A DNA stretch of 64,000 nucleotides from Heterodera schachtii (taxonomy: Eukaryota > Nematoda > Chromadorea > Rhabditida > Heteroderidae). Of the stretch, positions 36,699-47,371 are shown piece after piece (the first letter of the stretch is position 1; each line of letters starts with the position of its first letter). The stretch covers positions 945,671-1,009,670 of the forward strand of contig SIJG01000017.1 in assembly GCA_023374025.1 (NCBI GenBank), read 5' to 3'. The notes under the pieces are model-generated. The model ran no database searches and had not been told where the DNA came from. It saw only the letters and a list, made by a program, of their open reading frames with translations. Position numbers and translations under genes: made by a program.

Positions 36699-37296
36699 AT
36701 GCTCTCTTTTGCCTGCTCTGTGCCCCTTTTTCCCCTCTTTCTCTTTTCATTTTTGGCATTCCTTTCTTCGTTCGTTGGCACCCAAAATAGTGCTGCTTCC
36801 GTCGGTAGTAAATAATTGCCTTTTTGACCCTTTCCTCGTCTTTGGCACTTTCTCTTTAGTTTCTTGCGCCCCCTCCGGCATTTGGGGCGATTGGGCAATT
36901 TGGTCGGTTTGTGTCTTTTGATCAGTGATTGAGCACTCACCGATAACCCATTTGGTCCTTTGAGGTCCTCTTGTGATCCAAATTTGAACATCCAGCGTCG
37001 GATTCGCCCGTGCAATGCCCAACCCACGGGCTGTACGCCTTCCAAACCGTACAACTGCGCGTAAATCATTTGACATATTCAAATTCCGACCCTAATTCGA
37101 CAAAATTCGATTCAGGGGGTCCTACGCGGAGGTTAAACAGTGCGGGGACGGCGGATGGAATGCACAAATGCTCCAATCACTGAGCATCAATCGCCAATAC
37201 CCCGCAGGGGCACTGCCCCCGGGGAGTTCCTTTAGTGCCGGAATGGTACAGGCGATGAATATCAACGACACCTACGGAACGAAGCAAAAGCAATGA
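36699..37296 (+). CDS. Small secreted protein with one thrombospondin type-1 domain
   Basis: Four short exons keep frame: 36699-36804, 36860-36902, 36965-37060 and 37116-37296, giving 141 residues. The ATG opens a classic signal peptide (LFPLFLFSFLAFLSSFVGT). The mature part reads SCAPSGIWGDWAIW, SSCDPNLNIQRRIRPC, then Cys in TGC, YNC and KQCGDGGW. This gives the WxxW, WSxC and RxRxC signature and six Cys of a TSP1 repeat. The last ~45 residues are Asn/Gln/Gly-rich without further Cys. TSP1 modules bind glycosaminoglycans or matrix proteins outside the cell; the partner is unknown. AATAAA is at 37370-37375. Its 3' end meets that of MLT-10 gene B (stop at 37531, -), so the UTRs may overlap. 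No single exon is a long open frame, which makes the gene easy to miss. Exon 2 (43 nt) rests on splice phase and the TSP1 pattern. Confidence 0.78.
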
Positions 37297-37530
37297 TGGA
37301 AAGGCCATTGTAATTATGAAAACGAACAATTTATTATGGCAAAACCAGCTCTGGTGGCAATTTCGAGAAAATAAACTATTTTTAATTTTATAATTTAAAC
37401 TTTTGACGGCCTAAAAAGCATGGATCACTTCTTTAACTCGATTTGGGGTTTTTTGAGGAGTTTTAACAATATAAATAATAAAATTTAAAGAAACGGGAAG
37501 ATCAATCAATCCAATTAGTGAATTTAATGG

Positions 37531-40500
37531 TCAGCCGCCCGCTGGGGAAGGCTTTGACGCATTTTGCCATTGGCCGCGAAGGAACTGATCAGGTGAAACG
37601 TCGTCACTCATTATACTCGGGGAAAGCACCTGAAAAGTTTTGAGGAGAAAAGGGTAATTAGTTGAGTAATTAGTTAAGTGTCTTTGTTTGACTGTGATGA
37701 GTCGGCCACCTGAACGGTGAAGTTGCCTTTGCTAAGAATGCTGGGCGACAAAATGTTTGGGTTCAGTACGGTAATGCCGAAATTGCTGGGAGACAAAACG
37801 CGGGGTTGGAGAATATCTGTTAATATGACAAAACAATGCGCGGAGAGCAAAACGAAGGTCGTTGGGGCGTACATTTCCCTAATTTTCACGGAACAGCTCA
37901 ATTTGGCACTGACTTTTTGGAAATTAACCCATAATCCATTATTCCCGCCTATGGATGTCAATTTCTTTTTGTTTTTTGGCAGAAAAAACGGAAAAGCATT
38001 TTTTACGGCGCCGAAAAATGCTGTCAAAAATTATGAGCTAACACATGGCTTGGCATTTGGTCAATCTGATTAAGAACGCTCACTCACTTGGGCCAAGTAC
38101 TCCGATGAAAAAAGTGCCCGGGTTGAGCACACGCGCTTCGATCAATTTCGGAGACAGCACTTCGCCCAGCATTGTCCGCGGTGACAATACCAAAGCGGCA
38201 AGCGCCCGGGGCGACAGCACATTTGTGTGGAAGAACTTTGGAGAGAGCACTTCGTTCCAAAGCGCGCTCGGATTGAGCACATTGGCGGTGAAGGCGGTGG
38301 GCGACAAAATGCTGGTGGCCATCGCCCGGGGGGACATTACGCTGGAGGCGAAAGCGACGGGAGAAAGCAGACTGATCTGAGAAATGATGAGAAGTGATCA
38401 ACAGGAATAACAATGTGAAAAAGATAGCCGAGGAACAAGTGCCACGAACAGTCATGAAGGTGGGGCTGGACAGAGAAGTGAAAAACGCCCGGGGCGCCAA
38501 CACAGCGCCGTTGACGGCGACGGGGCCTTGTCGAAGTTTGTTGGTGAACAAAAAGGGACTCATTTCGGGAAGTGCCTCCGATTCGCGCGGGGATGACTTG
38601 GCGCGCAGTCGGAACAGCAAGTCGGCCTCGGTCGGCGCCTCCCTTTTGCCCATTTTCCTCCCTTGGGGTTTCATTTCCAAAATGTTCCGTCCCCCCTCCT
38701 CCCCAAATCCGTTACATTTTTGTCCGTCTTCGATTTGTGCTATCCTCAAAATGTCCGCTTCCAACTTCGATTCGTCCATTACCCTTAAATCTGTTCGGAT
38801 TTCCTTTCCAAAAGGTCCTCCCTTTTTGCTCCACCTTTCTTCGTCCGTCCGTATAAACTTCGGAATTGGCTGTCCTTCATCAGAGTGTACCCAAACTCTC
38901 TCAAATGCCTTTTTTGTTCTTCCGAAAACGTTTTGCTGACCATTTGCCATTTCCGTTCCATCTTTTCGAGTTTTAAGACCTTCGGGTAAAGCTCTTTCTC
39001 AACAATGGACTGTCGAGAGGCAATTTGAGCCTCGATTTTGTCCAACACTCGCGAGGCACCGGCCAAATCCATGATCAAATCCAAAAGCTCAACCAAATCG
39101 GACTCATTTGTAGAGATCAACTGAATGGACAAGATTTGTGTGTTAGCTCAGCATTCATGACAATTATTGTAATCTTTAAATTCGATTGATAGGGAATTGC
39201 TGATTGATCAATTAGCCTAATTATCTGTGCCCACCCCAAAAAGAGAGGGCAATGAGAAAATGCCCTCGTTGTGAAAGCTGAACAGCGTTGGCGACAACAG
39301 TTTTGGTCCGTCGTCCGACGTTTTGGCCTCGGGGAGAAGTGAGAGAATACGTGGAGAAAGGATGGGCAAAGATTGGAAGGTGAAATTGTGGAGGATTCGC
39401 TGCAATTCATCCGCCAGAGAGTCCAATTGGGAGGGATGGGACAAAAAGCGAACTGATCGGACTGAGAGATCAGCCGATGGATCACCGGCACCATTAGCAG
39501 GCAATTGGGAGATAAAACTGAACAGCAGGGGAAAGCAATGCATCTGTTGTTCGATTTGATCGGCGTCGGACTCACTCTGAGTTGGCCTCGCCCATTCGGC
39601 CCAAGTGGCGGTTGCAGTGCTCGACCATCTCGAAGAAGTGTTGGATCCTGCGCAGCTTGGCAATGTTTTCCATCAGTGCTGTTTTGGCACTTCGTCCCCT
39701 CCTCCGCTCCCTTTGTCCGTCCGCTGTTCTCTTCCGTATTATGCTTTTCAGCTGCTCCACCGAATTCGCTTCCATCCCTTTGGTGGTCATTGCCTTTTTT
39801 GCCTTTTTGGCACTCTGTTTTTTGCTTTTTTGGCGTTTTGTCCATTTTTGTCCCTCCGATTTGGGCCTTTTCCATCCGTCGGTTGCGCTTTTGTCCCTCC
39901 CCGTCAGCAGTCCGTCCCCCTGGACAATTTTGTCCAACAGCCATTTTCCCAACCGATGGGGCCATCCCATCCAATCCGTCTCGCCTTTTGCGCTTTCCAT
40001 TTTCAATTGGCCCTTCTCTTCCCTTCGCTTTGCTCCAAATTCCGCCAGTTGGTCACGTGCTCTGATCAGTGGCACGACACATTTTGCCAATTGTGCCAAA
40101 GTGACCGCGTCCGCGGCACAACGCGCGTAAAGCACCGCGTCGGCAGAGGGAAAAGCGGGCGAAGAACGGAGAAGCGAATTGGCCTTAGCCTGGGCAAAGC
40201 AGCAAAGAAATGATTTGGAAAATGAAAGAAAAAAGAGAAAACCCAAAATGGAAAATCAAAAAAAAAAAAAATGGAATTGAAAAAGGAAAGCAATCGGCCA
40301 AAGTTCGCCGCTTTTGCGCACCTTCAAAAGGGCGAATAGCGCGGCACTGTGCAGAACAATGTCCAACTTTTCCGGGTTTATTTCCATCTCTCCAACATTT
40401 ACTTTCTGTTGCTTTGCTTGGGAAACTGAAAGAGCATTCTCTCCATCAAAACATTGCTTACAAATTAATTCATTTTTGAAAAAATATTTTCTCTCATTCA

Positions 40501-40638
40501 TTGGCACTTTTTATTTCATTGTTTTGGCTTGCCTTGACTGTGGCACCAAATTTTGTACTGATGGAACGGTAAATGGAAAAGGACAATTTGGAAAATTATT
40601 GAGATAAATCGGAGGAAAGCAATGGACGAACGCCGCAT
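37531..40638 (-). CDS. MLT-10-like moulting-cycle protein, gene B
   Basis: Nine exons in transcription order: 40539-40638, 40322-40425, 39576-40189, 39235-39517, 38835-39120, 38450-38790, 38088-38376, 37710-37816 and 37531-37629, in frame for 740 residues. Exon 1 gives a hydrophobic signal (FLRFISIIFQIVLFHLPF); its ATG lies directly after TTTTTTAAG, a possible spliced-leader site, but this exon is the least certain. The charged middle (LAKCVVPLIRARDQ, KLRRIQHFFEMVEHCNRH, LLSPTLFSFH) aligns with gene A (LAKCLVSLFNIRD, LVRVERFYRMLDKCNEY, LLSPTLFSFH) and corresponds to DUF644. The C-terminus has a ten-residue LSPxxF repeat (e.g. ILSPTAFTANVLNPSAL), about 13 copies, ending in VLSPSIMS plus a unique tail without the poly-Gly of gene A. 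Exons 2 (104 nt) and 8 (107 nt) match gene A in size and phase. A secreted moulting or cuticle role is inferred. Confidence 0.87.
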
Positions 40639-41063
40639 CTTAAAAAAGGACAGAGAAAAGTTTATTTAACGCTAAAAAGCAGTGCCAATTCATTGTCGGC
40701 AATGGCACGACTTCCCCATGATTTGATTGGTCTGTGAATGGACTTTCCTCTAACGAGCAGTTTGTCAATTCGCCCTTTCAAATGCTTATTTAAACGTATT
40801 ATTCACTTTTGGGGCGGGGGAATTCGGATTAACAAAACAAAGCGTCGCCGCCGGTCAATGGTCTCATACAATCACAATGAGATAATCCAAACCAAGCTTT
40901 ATTCAAATTAAAATGTGTCAGTCGATGCTAACCAATGCGAAGATGAAAAAATAAAAGTTGGAAACAATATTTATTGGGCATTTAACCCCTCAATTACGTA
41001 ATTCCGTTTATCTAATAATTTATCAAATCAGCTTTTCTATCGCTACTTTCTTCCAACGACCAA

Positions 41064-42831
41064 TTAGTCGGATCTCTTCAGCACTGCCTTAGCGTGACTC
41101 AGCTGCACGAAGCCATGCTTCCCATGGTAACTGCCCATTCCGCTGTTGCCGACTCCGCCGAAAGGCAAATCACGGACTGACAATGAAAGTAACATTTAGA
41201 TCATTTCTTCTCTTTTCAATTGCTAACCAAAGACATGCTTGAGAATGTCGTTAATTGTGACCCCTCCACTCGAAGTTTCGTTCAGAAATTTGTCCACCTT
41301 TTGTTGGTCGTTCGTGAACAAATACGCCCCAAGCGGCTGAAAGGGTCAAATTTATTTTGGCATTTGGTCTCGAATTGTTTGCCTTTTCTCCGTCGTTGAT
41401 CACGTCCATTGCCTCGTCCAGTCCCTTCACGGTGAGGATGGGCAGCACGGGTCCGAACACTTCCTCCTGCATCAGTGCGTCCTTCAAGTCCGTGTCCACC
41501 AAGACCGGCGGAATGAACACATCGTCTCGGTCCGGCTCCCCGTTCTTGTACAGCACTTTCCCATTCGTTTTGTCCAGCAACGCCTTCACTCGGTCGAAAT
41601 GGCGTTGGTTGACCATTCTCGAGTACTGCTCGCTCTTCTTGGGATTCTCTCCATAGAGCGTCTGAATGCTCTTCTGCAGTGCGTTCACCAGCTTCGGTTT
41701 CATCTCGGCCGTGGTCATGACGTAGTCCGGCGCCAGGCAAGTCTGTCCGCTGTTCAACCACTTCCCTTCTGCGATACGCAAAGCAGCCTTCTCCAAGTCG
41801 GCGTCATTCTCCACGACCACCGGACTAAATCAGTTGAAAAGTAAATTCAGAATGAATCAAACAGCACCAACCATTTCCCCCCGAGTTCCAAAGTGACGGG
41901 AGTCAAATTTTTGGCAGCCGCTTGCATTATCAACTTGGCAATTGACGAGCTTCCAGTGTAGAAAATGTGGTCAAAGCGTTGGTCGAGAAGCGCCTGCGTT
42001 TCGGGGGCGGCGCCCTCCACAACGGCGATAAATTTCTGCGGATTATAATAAATATCATTTTATTATTACATCTATTGAACAATTTAATTGTAATTGCTTT
42101 ATTTAAATTTCAACTCAAACTCACTTTGTCAAAAGTGGCATCAAACATTTCCTTCAACAATTTGGAAGTGTTCGGCGACACTTCCGACGGTTTGATCACC
42201 ACGGTGTTTCCTGAAATTGAAAATTTAAGGTTCCAAAATTTGGAAGTTTTCTTGCCAGCAGCAATTGCTTCAATGGCCGGTTGGAAAGCGAGGGCTGCAG
42301 GATAATTCCAAGCGGTGATCACCAACACAACGCCCTTCGGCTCAAAAATGACCAACGGCTTGCCCAATTGGTGGTCCTCCAGCTAAAATAAGCAAATGTA
42401 TCAGTGAGTGTTTATGCACAATTCTGTTTTTTCTAAAGCACCTTTTGGGGTTTCATCCATTCGTCCAACTCAGACAGACAATAGTCAATGGCTTGCAAAG
42501 GCCCATCAACCTGAAAACCGATAAATCCAAATGATATATTAAAATTAATAATCAAAAGTTTAGAAAAAATGCCGCAAATAATACAAAAGTCACCTCCATT
42601 TTCATATTTGTCTCCTTGTTACGTCGCAAATCCTTGTAAATGGCGTCGCAAATTTTGTCTTTGTTTTGAACGATCATTTCGCGCATTTTCTTCAGCTGTT
42701 CCTTGCGGAATGCCGCGGCACGAGTTGCGCCGGTTTTGAAAAAATTACGTTGCTCTGTGACGATCTAAGTAAAAATGAATGAAAATAGAAATGGAAGAGC
42801 GACGAACTTTGGAAGCATCTTCTGAAGTCAT
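41064..42831 (-). CDS. Aldehyde dehydrogenase, ALDH3 class
   Basis: Nine exons in transcription order: 42808-42831, 42594-42764, 42442-42510, 42256-42382, 42125-42210, 41872-42035, 41383-41824, 41228-41336 and 41064-41176, giving 434 residues. Recognisable parts are the NAD-binding segment [18 protein letters not shown] and [17 protein letters not shown], the catalytic Glu motif LELGGKCP, the catalytic Cys in [46 protein letters not shown] and [24 protein letters not shown]3 enzymes oxidise medium- and long-chain or aromatic aldehydes to acids with NAD(P)+; fatty-aldehyde clearance is the likely role. The C-terminus stops soon after the last motif (LKRSD), so the membrane anchor of vertebrate fatty aldehyde dehydrogenase is absent. 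The introns after 42256 and after 41383 begin with GC. AATAAA (minus) lies at 40970-40975. Confidence 0.93.
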
Positions 42832-44134
42832 TTTGAGAAGAAAAAAATTAAATATAGGCTAACAAATAAAAGGAAAGAATTGAAGAAATGAATTTGTTTA
42901 TGCACGTAAATGTGTTTTTGTCAATGTTTTTCGTTTTCAAATACCTAATTAGGATTAGGGTAATCAGGCGGACTCGGACTTAAAACACCAATTTTTTTTT
43001 AAACTTACAATCGAATAAGAATTTGGAAACGGAAAATTAATTAAAGAAAACTAGGCAATATTAACGATGGATGCTGTTCAACTACAGAAAATTGCGAAAA
43101 AGACGACTTTCGATGAAAGAAAAGGACTTATATGTATATACGAAATGAAATAAAAAGTGAGCACTAAGCACAATTAAGGGGATGCGTTGTTTGTGAATGT
43201 GAAGATAAAAAAGGTCAAAACAGCAAACGAATAAATAAATAAATGAGCGAAAGGAAAGAGAAGGAAAGGACAGGAGAGGGGACGAGGGGAAGGACCAAAA
43301 GATTAAAGGTTGAAAGAAAAAAAGGAGGAAAAAGAGGAGCAATGTGGCGAGAGGAAAATAATTGGTAAATGCTGTTGAATGAAGGAATGATTGGTCAAAA
43401 AACGGTCTGTGGGAAGAAAAATGGGAAGGCAAAGTCAGCAGAGATTGGGGCAACCATTCGGAAAGCCCATAAGGTTGCTGAATTAATGCAAAAAAGTCCT
43501 GAAAGATAAGGCGAAAGAAAAAAATCCCATTTTTAATGATTTATAGAATAACATTTTGATCAGATTTTTGGACACTTAATTTTTTAAAAAGCTACCTAAA
43601 ATAGGCATAAAAAAGTGATTCTTCCAATAATTACGAAAAATTTAATCCAGGTTTCATTGCCTTTTCACCGATCGAAATTTTAATTTTTGGAATTTTCTTT
43701 GGTGAATTTCAAATTTTGCCTCAAAAAGTCAAAAAAATCACGAAAAAAGTCGAAAAAGATCAAAAAAGTCATAAAAATCCCAAAAAGTGTAAAAAAGTCA
43801 AAAAAAAGTCACAAAAAAATGCATGATAGAAGCTTCAAACAAAGTTTAGAACACTTTTTAAGTCATTTTAAGGCCATTTAGAGTCAGCAAAAAAAAGTCA
43901 TTTGACTTAAATTCCCAGCCCTAGTAATATGTATAGGTATACTGTATGTGTATTTGAATTACATTAACTTTAAATCTGGCAAATACAAAAAAAGGTGCCA
44001 AACCAATTCTCTTTATACATTATTTGCTGATTGATTGTCGAGGTTTATGCTTTGTAATTAAATGAACAAAAGGCTTCGCCAAATGAATATCATTCATAGG
44101 GTTTCAAAATGATGATCATCCCACATCCATCACA
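42832..44134. other. Intergenic region upstream of the ALDH gene
   Basis: AT-rich, mostly unique DNA. 43690-43830 repeats AAAAAGTC-type words. The sequence ending near 43921 (AATTCCCAGCCCTA) resembles one terminus of a hAT-type element (TAGGGCTGGGAATT on the other strand), but no matching left end was found. No exon seen. Confidence 0.5.
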
Positions 44135-45361
44135 TCAAAGCTCGTAGAAGTCTGATGAAAAGCATTTGCCCATTTTCAATGCGTATTCTTTCTCATTGTC
44201 CCTTTTCCTTTTTTCGTTGTGATGGTTCGTTTTCTCCACGATGGAAATATTTTCCGCAAACACAGAACTAAAATATTTTTGTATCATAAAAGGAATTTTA
44301 ATTTTCTATGAAAACAAATACCTAAAATTATTGCATTTAATTCGTGTTTTTGTCCCATTTCACTAATTAGCCAATTACTTTCTGCTAATCCCCCCCCCCT
44401 CCTTCGTTCTCCGCTTACCCTCCAGAAGAGTCTCCGTCCTCTCTGCCTTCTGTCCATTCGTCGCCGTCGTCCCCAATAAATTCCGTCAGTTCGTTCAGTT
44501 CGTCATCGTCGTCACTTCCAACATCGATTTCGTAAGAGATTATTTCCCCACAAATTTGTTTGCTTTTGCGTGCTCTCTTCGCAGCCGTTCTCGCACTCAT
44601 CCGAAGCTCCGCTTCCGTCGGTAGTCCAGCCAATTTGCGATTCAAATCTTGGAACGAAGCATTCCTGTAACTGAAACATTTTTTGCTTAGGAAAGTGAAA
44701 CAAACGAAGGCAAAATAAAAATGGTCAAGTCTTTCTACAACAAAAGTTTAAGATTAAATTTGTAGTATAAAATTTAAAAAAGCAAATTGAATTCCCCTTT
44801 CTGCTGACTGTTTCTTTTTCTGTTGATTGCGCTTTCGAATATCGGAAAAGGTCCCTTCGTTGTTTAGCGTTGCACGGTAGTGATAACTTAACAAAATATA
44901 AGATAAATGAATTCTCCAAAGATAATTTTAGTAGTTACATAATGTAGGATGGTTTCCAAGGAATTCTCTCAATTGTGATCACTTTAAGGGAAAAATAAAA
45001 TTTAAATTATCAGTCTGAAAAATCACCATTTTCAAGTTCCTCCGAATGCACCATCTCCTCAAACGTATCGTAACCCCTTTCTCGTGAAAAATAAATCGCA
45101 CAAATCCCGGAATTCATACTGAATTTCCCATGTACCAAGAACCGTGAAGAAAACAAAACAAACTCACTACAATTCGTTAGCGATCTCTGCAACCGACTCA
45201 TATCCTTCTGCACGCGTCCAAAGCACCTTGTAAAGTTCGTTTTTGAACTCGAACAGAGTGCACGGCTTGCTGGTTCGGACGAGTCGGTGAACCCACAACG
45301 AATTGGTCAGTAGTCGTATTTCTATTTCATCTTCCTTTGTATGTTCTCGACTAATAGACAT
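44135..45361 (-). CDS. Uncharacterised acidic-tailed protein, 218 residues
   Basis: Four exons in transcription order, 45168-45361, 44809-44886, 44419-44670 and 44135-44267, keep frame with phase-2 introns throughout. I do not recognise the protein. The first 64 residues (MSISREHTKEDEIEIRLL..., AEGYESVAEIANELY) look like a small folded alpha-helical unit. Then come basic stretches (RKRNQQKKK, AKRARKSK), a long acidic segment (GSDDDDELNELTEFIGDDGDE) and a charged C-terminus. Basic plus acidic low-complexity regions suggest a nuclear protein, but this is inference. Exon 1 can also splice to 45010-45118, giving a 100-residue product ending in LENGDFSD, in frame as well. The two models exclude each other and may be isoforms. 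Confidence 0.6.
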
Positions 45362-45647
45362 TGTACAATAATAAAAGAAAATTCTAAAATCAAATATTTT
45401 AAGAAAAAAAAGTCATTATGCATTTGGCACTATTGTTAACGGTAAATACCGAACTCGTACTGCCCGACTCGTATTGTTTTTCGCCAAAAAACTAGTCATA
45501 ACCAAAGTCAATCAAATTAAACATTTTTGGTAACATTCGATAGCCCTTAAAGTTTTCTATTTCCTTGCAAAATTTAAAAAAATTTGATCATGTTTGAAGA
45601 GTTATTGACGAATTTCAGCTCGATTCGTCCATGGGAAAAAATTCAAT

Positions 45648-46068
45648 GGGAAAATAGGTGCCAAAAAATTTCAAATTGGGGGTTTAAAATAAAAAAATTT
45701 ATTCAAAAAAGTAACAAAATTAAGCCAAATTAGTATTAAGATTTAAAATAGATACTTAACTAAATTTTGGAAATAAATTTTTGAGAAAATTTTTATTTCT
45801 TAGAGGTGTATTTTTCTGAAATTTTTGGGGTCGATTCTCCGTTGTATTTATTGCATTTTTGTTAATAAATTTAGGCAAACGCCAAAACAGTTGAAAATAG
45901 GCTTTTCAAAATTTTTTTAGGGTTTTAGGCTCTAAAAATAAAAACCTAGAAAATGGGCACTAATAACCCGAAAAGTAGCTTAACAACTCCCTCCAAAAAA
46001 AAAAAAAAATTTCGTGCATTTCAGGCAACTGGGGGCTCAGGAAAAAAATATGCTAAAACCTAAAAATT
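45648..46068. mobile_element. Degenerate copy of the 55.0 kb MITE family
   Basis: This stretch aligns, in inverted orientation and with many substitutions, to the element at 55038-55534. Shared blocks in the same order include GGGAAAATAGGTGCCAAAAA, AACAAAATTAAGC, TTTTTGAGAAA, TTGTTAATAAATTT, TAGAAAAT, TAGCTTAACAA, TTTCGTGC and CCTAAAAATTG. Terminal inverted repeats are lost and there is no open frame. Two diverged copies show a repeated family rather than a unique palindrome. Confidence 0.75.
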
Positions 46069-46263
46069 GCATTTTGGTGCAAAATCTGTTCACAAATCAG
46101 GTTAAAATCCACCAAATTTCCCCGGCGGCGCCTGTTGGAACCACTAGGTTTAAAACACTAAAAATGCATATATATTTTTTTGACTAGTAAATAGTTTCAC
46201 CAAAAAAAAATTTAGCAGAATTTTGAGCCCATACTAACCACAACACAATATACAAATCGCAAT

Positions 46264-46631
46264 AAATTTTTTATATACAGTACACCTTTTTCCAATTTTT
46301 ATTTAGAACGCCTTTCCCAAGGGCCAACGGGAACCGAAATTCGTCAAGGGCATTCAAAAAGTTCCTAACGGCTTTGCTTTCTACTTGCGTACAGAAACAA
46401 ATGCCGAAATCATCTTTTCTGTTTTTTATCTTTCGGGTGGCTTTGTTCGGAGCTTTAAATTAATTTTTAACATATTAGTCCGGAAATAGAGTTAATTTTA
46501 GTAAAAAAATATTTTGTCTTTCCTTGCAATGGAATTAACTCTGGCTAAGGCAAATGTAAATTTGTCTAATTTTTGGCATAAAATTAAATTTTAAATATAT
46601 TTTTTTGTTTTATTAAAATCCCCAAATGTCG
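46264..46631. repeat. Direct repeat A (~368 bp) of an ORF1-bearing element
   Basis: Nearly identical to 47372-47741 (a few substitutions and single-base indels), from AATTTTTTATATACAGTACA to CCCCAAATGTCG. It contains, on + strand, TTTATTTAG followed by 38 open codons and then GT (46307-46420), which looks like an internal exon. On the minus strand its inner end contains the last codons of the 46613-47209 gene. Confidence 0.9.
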
Positions 46632-47209
46632 TCCTTCGGTTCTGGCCCACGTCCTTGACTGGCCTCCTTCTGTTCTGGCCCATTGTCGTTGACGGAAGTC
46701 GGGTCTTTTGTCTGTGCGGGTTGCATTGGAGGTGCCACTGGAGCTGGGTCTTGTTGACGTTTTCGGACACGCGCTTCGTATTCCTCCTTGAGTTGTTCTT
46801 TGGTGAGCGCAGGGCGGACGAACAGGCGGGCAAGGTTTTTCTGAGAACGGAGTCGAACACGCTCGCGCTTCCATCCTCCGAGTGCAATGTGTTGGTGCGC
46901 GGATGTTGGCATGACCACTTTGAGTGGGCGTGGTGTAGTTCGCTGAGAGTCGAACCGGCCAACACGAAAGATGGCGGTTGGTTCAGCCTCAACTTCGAGA
47001 TGATCCAAGATTTTTGTGGTGGCTTCCCTGTCATCCTGTACACGCTCCGATGGGCGGGTGGCATTGCTTTCTGGGAGGCCGATGAACACCAATGTGCGTT
47101 GGCGTTCTTGCTCTGCGAGTGCGGCAGTGATTGGGTCCAGGTCCAGCACAGGTGCCATTGAACGTTTGGCGGGAGGCGGAGTGATGTTTGTTGCGTTGGT
47201 TCGTTTCAT
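46613..47209 (-). CDS. Retroelement ORF1-like nucleic-acid-binding protein
   Basis: A single intron-free ORF of 198 residues between two ~370 bp direct repeats. It starts MKRTNATNITPPPAKRS, continues with RTLVFIGLPESN, IFRVGRFDSQ and RPLKVVMPTS, then a basic segment (LRSQKNLARLFVRP, LTKEQLKEEYEARVRKR) and a Gln/Pro-rich tail. The order (I-x-G-L/I-P-E-S; RVGR; RPLKV; K-x-L-x-R-x-F-V-R-P; KE...R) is that of the ORF1-like proteins of non-LTR retrotransposons. Such proteins coat element RNA. No endonuclease or reverse transcriptase is encoded nearby, so this is a partial or non-autonomous element, or a domesticated remnant. Its last codons lie inside repeat A. The frame is intact, suggesting recent arrival or selection. 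Confidence 0.65.
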   Translation of the reverse strand: MKRTNATNITPPPAKRSMAPVLDLDPITAALAEQERQRTLVFIGLPESNATRPSERVQDDREATTKILDHLEVEAEPTAIFRVGRFDSQRTTPRPLKVVMPTSAHQHIALGGWKRERVRLRSQKNLARLFVRPALTKEQLKEEYEARVRKRQQDPAPVAPPMQPAQTKDPTSVNDNGPEQKEASQGRGPEPKDDIWGF

Positions 47210-47371
47210 GTCGAATAATTAGAACAAGATTTTTAATGCAAAATGAGGATTTTTTTGAGGTATTTTAGTGGCAAATGAGGATTTTTTACGGCTCAAACTT
47301 GGGTAATTAAACCTTAAGTCCCACCGTGAGGCGGGACAGTTCCAAAATTTTGTACCACATTTTACTGTGGA

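Noticed and set aside
44135..45361. Possible operon of two small genes (45010-45361 and 44135-44886)
   Set aside because: The downstream part has no in-frame ATG of its own, while a direct phase-2 splice from the first exon works, so one gene with alternative ends is simpler.
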